Source of the DNA: a virus
Length of the DNA stretch: 56,932 bases
Virus record (IMG/VR): IMGVR_UViG_3300032294_002078
Span: 1 to 56,932 of that record
Strand: one strand, 5' to 3'
The notes under the pieces were generated by a model that ran no database searches, had not been told where the DNA came from, and saw only the letters and a list, made by a program, of their open reading frames with translations. Positions within the stretch are counted from its first letter, which is position 1; the number at the start of each line of letters is the position of its first letter. The position numbers and the translations under genes were made by a program. Positions 53,054-56,932 of the stretch are shown here, piece after piece.

Positions 53054-53065
53054 TGTAGGTAGGCC
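53054..53065 (+). repeat. Inverted repeat arm A flanking hsp20
   Basis: TGTAGGTAGGCC, an exact 12-base reverse complement of 53570-53581. Confidence 0.85.
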
Positions 53066-53124
53066 AAGGTTATAAAATAAACAATCATTAACCGTTTACC
53101 GTAAGGGAACACAAAACAAAAAAC

Positions 53125-53556
53125 ATGGGAACATTTAGACCATTTGAGCTCGACCCATTTGATTTATTATGGCGAGACTTATTCGAAAACAATTCACGAT
53201 TCTCTGCAATTACGCAGAAAGTAACACATCCAGTAGACATTTACGAAACACCTAATGGCATTAAATTTGAAGTAGCTGCTGTAGGTCTTGATTCAAAAGA
53301 TATCGATATTCAAATCGATAATGATCAACTTCGTATTAAGTATGAAAAGCCCCAAACAGAAATTGAAGAGGCAGTCATTTATAAAGGTATCAAGCGTTCT
53401 AGCTTTGATTTAACTTGGAAAATTAGTACTAAGTTTGATCTTTCTAAACTAGAAGCACAATTAGACAAAGGCCTTCTTACTCTAGATATTCCAATTGCTG
53501 AAGGTAAAGCAGTAAGAAAGATTGAGATTACAACTCCAAAAAAACAACTAAAATAA
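53125..53556 (+). CDS. Small heat-shock protein (Hsp20/alpha-crystallin family)
   Basis: 143 residues. The alpha-crystallin domain is clear: PVDIYETPNGIKFEVAAVGLDSKDIDIQIDNDQLRIKYEKP, then RSSFDLTWKISTKFDLSKLEAQLDKGLLTLDIPI. The N-terminal arm is short. The C-terminal tail after the domain is Lys-rich and holds no clear I-x-I motif. It binds unfolding proteins without ATP. It opens a chaperone cassette with GroES and GroEL, has a long structured leader, and is flanked by an inverted repeat. Confidence 0.9.
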   Translation: MGTFRPFELDPFDLLWRDLFENNSRFSAITQKVTHPVDIYETPNGIKFEVAAVGLDSKDIDIQIDNDQLRIKYEKPQTEIEEAVIYKGIKRSSFDLTWKISTKFDLSKLEAQLDKGLLTLDIPIAEGKAVRKIEITTPKKQLK

Positions 53557-53569
53557 GTTATAAATAAAA

Positions 53570-53581
53570 GGCCTACCTACA
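53570..53581 (+). repeat. Inverted repeat arm B flanking hsp20
   Basis: GGCCTACCTACA, located between the hsp20 stop and the next start codon. Confidence 0.85.
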
Positions 53582-53588
53582 ACCAGTT

Positions 53589-53783
53589 ATGTTTCAATTA
53601 CACAGAAATTTCATTAACATTAATGGAGACTTGTTTGAGATCAAAAGAACTCTAAAAGAAGAGTTTATGCAAGGTAAAAATCTTGATGATTTTAAAACAT
53701 GGTTTGGAGTAGACGTTGTCTTTAAAAAAGATGCCTTACTCTATTTTTGTATTAAAATAGATGAATTAGAAATATTAAATTAG
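53589..53783 (+). CDS. Hypothetical small protein in chaperone cassette
   Basis: 64 residues, family not recognised. It is mixed alpha/beta with many charged residues (NINGDLFEIKRTLKEEFMQGKNLDDFKTWFGVDVVFKKDALLYFCIKIDELEIL). It starts in the CAGTTATG context and ends four bases before GroES. Its place suggests expression with the chaperones. Confidence 0.6.
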   Translation: MFQLHRNFININGDLFEIKRTLKEEFMQGKNLDDFKTWFGVDVVFKKDALLYFCIKIDELEILN

Positions 53784-53787
53784 CAAT

Positions 53788-54078
53788 ATGAATAAAATAA
53801 CCCCACTAAATGGCTATATAGTATTAAAGCCAATCGAAAGCGAAGAAGAAACATTTGGTAACATTATTATTCCAGATCTTGGTAAAGAAAGACCTGAGAT
53901 GGGAACAGTAGTAGCAACATCCAATGTTTATAATTACAACACAGACAAACTAGTTATGTCAACTCTTGAAGAAGGAGAAGTAGTATTAATCCCTAAACTC
54001 GGTTCTCAAAGAATCGTATTTGAAGGACAAGACTATTTCATTTGTAAAGAATCAGATATTTTAGGTGTTATTGAATAA
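53788..54078 (+). CDS. groES: GroES-like co-chaperonin
   Basis: 96 residues, the normal GroES length. Family features are ITPLNGYIVLKPIESEEETFGNIIIPDLGKERPEMGTVVATS, with a shortened mobile loop (EEETFGNIIIP), then EGEVVLIPKLGSQRIVFEGQDYFICKESDILGVIE. It caps the chaperonin chamber. T4 gp31 does this for the host GroEL. Here the phage also carries its own GroEL 13 bases downstream. Confidence 0.88.
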   Translation: MNKITPLNGYIVLKPIESEEETFGNIIIPDLGKERPEMGTVVATSNVYNYNTDKLVMSTLEEGEVVLIPKLGSQRIVFEGQDYFICKESDILGVIE

Positions 54079-54091
54079 AATAAAAAAGACT

Positions 54092-55723
54092 ATGAGTACA
54101 ACAAAAAACGTTTTTGGAACAGAGCTTAAAGAAAAGTTACTTTCCGGTATAGAAAAGCTAAACCAATCAGTATCATCAACATTAGGTCCTGGTGGTCGCA
54201 CAGTATTAATTCGTGAACAAAATGGTGAAGTTAAAGTTACAAAAGATGGTGTAACAGTAGCTAAAGCATTTCACAAGCTTGAAGATGACATTGAAGATCT
54301 TGGCGCACAACTTGTTAAGCAAGTTAGTATTAAATCTGCAAATGAAGCAGGCGATGGTACAACAACATCTACACTTCTTGCTACTGAAATGATTAAGCAA
54401 GGTCTTAAAGAAATTCGTCAAGGCGTTAATGCTGTTGAGATTAAGAATGAGATTGATAACATTGTTAATGAAGTAGTAAAGGAGATTAAAGAATTAGCAA
54501 CAGAAATCTCTTCAGAAGAGCAAATTAAACAAGTTGCAACTATTTCAGGTAATAACGATCCTGAAGTTGGTAACTTAATTGCTGAAGCACTTGATAAAGT
54601 AGGTCGCGAAGGTGTAGTAACTATTGAAGAATCTAAAACTGGTGAAACTACATTAGAGATTGTTGAAGGTATGCAATTTGATCGTGGTTACAAATCACCT
54701 TACTTTGTAACTAATAATGTAACAATGCAATCTGTGCTTGATAATCCATATATTCTTTTATATGATGGACGTATTTCAACTGCACAAGAGTTATTACAAG
54801 TATTAACTAAAGCAAATTCAGAGAATAGACCTTTGTTGATTATTGCTGAAGATATTGGTGATGAAGCTCTTGCTACATTGATTGTAAATAAAATGCGTGG
54901 TATTGTACAAGTTTGTGCAGTTAAAGCACCAGACTTTGGTGAGCGTAAAACATTAATCTTAGAAGATATTGCTATCTTAACAGGTGGACAAGTTATTTCT
55001 AAAGATAAAGGTTTGAAGCTTGATAAATTGTCTACACAACAACTTGCTCAATATCTTGGTACAACAAGACTTGTAACTGTATCTAAAGAAGAGACTACTA
55101 TCATTGATGGTAAAGGTAATGAGAGAGCAATTGAAGTTAGAGCAGAAGAAATAAAAGAGCAAATTGAAAAAGCTACATCATTCTATGAGAAAGAAAAGTT
55201 GCAAGAAAGACTTGGTAAGTTGATTGGTGGTGTTGCAATTATTTCTGTAGGTGGTAATAGTGATATTGAGATTAGAGAAAAGAAAGATCGTGTAGAAGAC
55301 GCATTATTTGCAACTAAAGCAGCTCTTGCTGACGGTATCGTACCTGGTGGTGGTGCAACACTTTATAGAGTAGCACTTAACCATAGAGCAGAAAGCAATA
55401 GCAATGTAGCAATCGCTAGAGATATTGTTCGCAATGCTTTACAAGCACCATTTATTAAGATTTTATCTAATGCCGGTGTAGAAGATTGGTGGAATTATAT
55501 CCCAAGTGAATTAGTTAATAACAAAATTTATGATGCAAAGAATCATAAAATGGTTGATGCATTTGAATCAGGCATCATTGATCCAGCTAAAGTTGTTATT
55601 ACCGCACTTAAGAATGCAACATCAGTAGCCGGAACTATTTTAACAACTGAGTCTGTTGTATTTGAAAAGAAAGAAAAGAATGACAAGTCAGATCCTATGA
55701 TGGACATGACTATGGGAATGTAA
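54092..55723 (+). CDS. groEL: GroEL-like chaperonin
   Basis: 543 residues from ATG 54092. A GTG at 54065 is in frame, but the [19 protein letters not shown] start fits the family. It retains the ATPase motifs ([33 protein letters not shown] near residue 87, [27 protein letters not shown]) and a Met/Gly-rich tail ([10 protein letters not shown]). It should form an ATP-driven folding ring with the adjacent GroES, probably for phage structural proteins. Its CGT- and GGT-rich codon use suggests high expression. A terminator follows. Confidence 0.93.
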   Translation: MSTTKNVFGTELKEKLLSGIEKLNQSVSSTLGPGGRTVLIREQNGEVKVTKDGVTVAKAFHKLEDDIEDLGAQLVKQVSIKSANEAGDGTTTSTLLATEMIKQGLKEIRQGVNAVEIKNEIDNIVNEVVKEIKELATEISSEEQIKQVATISGNNDPEVGNLIAEALDKVGREGVVTIEESKTGETTLEIVEGMQFDRGYKSPYFVTNNVTMQSVLDNPYILLYDGRISTAQELLQVLTKANSENRPLLIIAEDIGDEALATLIVNKMRGIVQVCAVKAPDFGERKTLILEDIAILTGGQVISKDKGLKLDKLSTQQLAQYLGTTRLVTVSKEETTIIDGKGNERAIEVRAEEIKEQIEKATSFYEKEKLQERLGKLIGGVAIISVGGNSDIEIREKKDRVEDALFATKAALADGIVPGGGATLYRVALNHRAESNSNVAIARDIVRNALQAPFIKILSNAGVEDWWNYIPSELVNNKIYDAKNHKMVDAFESGIIDPAKVVITALKNATSVAGTILTTESVVFEKKEKNDKSDPMMDMTMGM

Positions 55724-55730
55724 AAGAAAG

Positions 55731-55754
55731 CCCCTACTTCGGTAGGGGTTTTTT
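55731..55754 (+). terminator. Strong rho-independent terminator with TTCG loop
   Basis: CCCCTAC (55731-55737), TTCG, GTAGGGG (55742-55748), then six T. A promoter-like box starts two bases later. Confidence 0.92.
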
Positions 55755-55755
55755 A

Positions 55756-55765
55756 ATATTTATTA
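55756..55765 (+). promoter_or_regulatory. Late-promoter-like box ATATTTATTA
   Basis: Lies directly after the groEL terminator and 20 bases before the start at 55786. Confidence 0.55.
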
Positions 55766-55785
55766 GTATAAAATAAATAAAACGA

Positions 55786-56088
55786 ATGAAATCACAACTA
55801 AACGAAGTACAAAAGTTACAGAAGATAGCCGGTATATTAAAAGAAGGTGATTTCCCTTCAGTAGGAGAAATTATTGATGTAGCTGATATAGATTACGATA
55901 TGATGAGCTACTTTTCTAGAACAAATAAAAAGCTAGTAGTCACATTGAAAAATGGTGATAAAGTAGAAAGTACTGTTGGTCCATTGAATAATGATCTTAT
56001 TTTTCATGGTAAATTCCCAGAAAATATCAAAGATAGAGATTACACCATACAAAAAAAAGCTTTTGATAATATAGAAATTGTAGGATAA
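55786..56088 (+). CDS. Hypothetical protein with KLQKIAGILKEG N-terminus
   Basis: 100 residues. The N-terminal helix MKSQLNEVQKLQKIAGILKEGDFP ends in LKE|G, a possible T4-type prohead protease site. The rest is a compact alpha/beta region (VADIDYDMMSYFSRTNKKLVVTLKNGDKVEST). It is a single-gene unit between two terminators. It may be an internal head protein delivered by a cleavable peptide. Otherwise unknown. Confidence 0.6.
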   Translation: MKSQLNEVQKLQKIAGILKEGDFPSVGEIIDVADIDYDMMSYFSRTNKKLVVTLKNGDKVESTVGPLNNDLIFHGKFPENIKDRDYTIQKKAFDNIEIVG

Positions 56089-56097
56089 AATAAATGA

Positions 56098-56126
56098 AAA
56101 GGCCCTTAATTACGAGGGCTTTTTTA
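56098..56126 (+). terminator. Rho-independent-type terminator
   Basis: GCCCT (56102-56106) pairs with AGGGC (56115-56119), flanked by A-run and T-run that can extend the stem around one bulged G. Confidence 0.7.
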
Positions 56127-56192
56127 TATTACTTGTAAATTAAATTTCCTAAATATCTAGAAATTAGTTATTTTTATAGAAAATAAATAGTT

Positions 56193-56932
56193 ATGAAAGC
56201 AGCAGTAGTAGGTATGCTCAATAATGTAGGTAGCTCTACTTCCCATCATGGTGGAGGGTATTATCACGTTATGATGAGTATATTAAAATCAGAGCATCCA
56301 GGAGATTTAGACGTTAATCCTGAACCTTCAACATGGAATGAATATGAAAGACTATATATTCTAGAAGGAGTTAACTATCAAGAGAACGTATTTAATTTTA
56401 TTGGAGGACCACAACCTGAGCATAGAGCCAAATTAGAAGCTATGGCTAATTACAAAGGTCTAGCTATTGCAGTTAATGTTCCTATTGATCTTAATGTGTT
56501 CAATAAAAGATTTAATATTGATCATCAGTTTACTGCAATCAACTGTATTGACTTTGCTAGACTACATGCAAATAATACAAAGAAGTTAGTAAGAGGTGAT
56601 TCTCATTCGCTTAGTGCATGGAGACCTGGTTTTGGTCTTGATAGAACAGATGGTAAAACTTTGTTTGGATTCTTAAAAGATGCTGACTCTTTAATTGAAG
56701 AGTGGAATCAAAAATATGACGAGGTAGTTCTTTACTTTGGTAATATTGATATTCGTTTTCACTTAATGAGGCAAGATAATCCTGCTGAAGCAGTAGGAGA
56801 TCTTATTAGACGTTATGTAGAGTTTGCTAAAAAACTAAATAATGCAACTCTAGTTAATTTGTTACCAGTTGAGCATGAAAGTCGTAAATTACCTGGTACA
56901 GGTTTATATCTAAAACAAGCTTATTTTGGCAC
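56193..56932 (+). CDS. Unknown protein with possible SGNH-like motifs, 3' truncated by the window edge
   Basis: The frame is open from ATG 56193 (AGTTATG context) to the window end: 246 residues, no stop. It starts MKAAVVGMLNNVGSSTSHHGGG. VRGDSHSLSAWRPGFGLDR holds a GDS element, and EVVLYFGNIDIRFHLMRQD could be the GxND-like block of SGNH hydrolases, though the order of residues is not canonical. A C-terminal catalytic block may lie beyond the window. If correct, it would remove acyl groups from glycans or lipids. Treat as tentative. Confidence 0.55.
   Translation, partial: MKAAVVGMLNNVGSSTSHHGGGYYHVMMSILKSEHPGDLDVNPEPSTWNEYERLYILEGVNYQENVFNFIGGPQPEHRAKLEAMANYKGLAIAVNVPIDLNVFNKRFNIDHQFTAINCIDFARLHANNTKKLVRGDSHSLSAWRPGFGLDRTDGKTLFGFLKDADSLIEEWNQKYDEVVLYFGNIDIRFHLMRQDNPAEAVGDLIRRYVEFAKKLNNATLVNLLPVEHESRKLPGTGLYLKQAYFG

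Noticed and set aside
53047-53058. A truncated pseudogene beginning ATG GCA CTG TAG before hsp20
   Set aside because: Only three codons long with no downstream homologous frame. It is noted as part of the leader rather than as a broken gene.
54065-54091. GTG start for GroEL overlapping GroES
   Set aside because: The extra nine residues are not part of GroEL. ATG 54092 gives the canonical N-terminus.
56095-56139. A 14-codon ORF across the terminator after 56088
   Set aside because: It coincides with the hairpin and T-run and encodes no recognisable peptide. It is more likely chance.
1-56932. CRISPR arrays, tRNA genes or rRNA
   Set aside because: No regular repeat-spacer arrays and no cloverleaf with CCA-proximal T-arm consensus were seen. 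The only regular repeats are in fibre coding sequence.

Overview
This window is part of a large, AT-rich, contractile-tailed (myovirus-type, T4-related) bacteriophage genome. Every convincing gene is on the + strand and genes are packed tightly; no gene-free stretch exceeds about 170 bases. Evidence for this reading is a tail sheath, a gp19-type tail tube, a tape measure, gp53-like and hub-like baseplate proteins, many long fibre proteins, and a T4-style replication set (gp32-like SSB, UvsX/RecA-like recombinase, 5' nuclease, DnaB/gp41-like helicase, family A polymerase). The host is probably a member of the Bacteroidota. A DUF5522-like CxxC protein typical of that phylum is present, Shine-Dalgarno sequences are nearly absent, and promoter-like boxes resemble the Bacteroidota -7 element TAnnTTTG. 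No terminase, portal, capsid or clear lysis cassette lies in the window.

Layout. 1-7320: fibre and adhesin genes (a 5'-truncated collagen-like fibre, three tandem LamG-like paralogues, a second collagen-like fibre, a poly-glycine protein). 7356-13210: two very large multidomain glycosyltransferases, the second ending in a heptosyltransferase of the bacterial autotransporter type. 13255-25018: a second fibre block built from recurring GSLxGTASxAxTAS modules, YadA-like beads, GIGTTSP repeats, Thr-rich linkers and two S74 intramolecular chaperone domains. 25045-40488: small proteins, then sheath, tube, a homing endonuclease, a probable frameshifted tail-chaperone pair, tape measure and baseplate genes, including a hub with a putative cell-wall hydrolase domain. 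40543-51790: replication and nucleotide metabolism (a degenerate PolA-like protein, SSB, UvsX, 5' nuclease, helicase, B12-dependent ribonucleotide reductase, full-length PolA). 51803-56088: a lipoprotein, an SPFH/prohibitin-like lipoprotein, Hsp20, GroES and GroEL. The window ends in a 3'-truncated gene with possible SGNH-like motifs.

How the parts may work together. Virion genes carry a recurrent box, ATATTTATWA, usually 12-32 bases before the start codon, which I read as the phage's late promoter. Strong terminators (25576, 28792, 43179, 52965, 55731) separate modules. The glycosyltransferases sit between two blocks of Ser/Thr/Gly-rich fibres, which suggests that fibre proteins could be glycosylated by the phage itself. 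The chaperone cassette (Hsp20, GroES, GroEL) would assist folding of large structural proteins.

The most interesting signals are: a probable +1 (or -2) programmed frameshift at 30277-30306 joining two genes just before the tape measure; the fibre-linked heptosyltransferase island; a 12-base exact inverted repeat flanking hsp20; a terminator whose loop is the promoter box; two PolA-like proteins, one with eroded catalytic motifs; and short GC-rich patches inside conserved genes. All counts and positions were read by eye, and no database search was possible.
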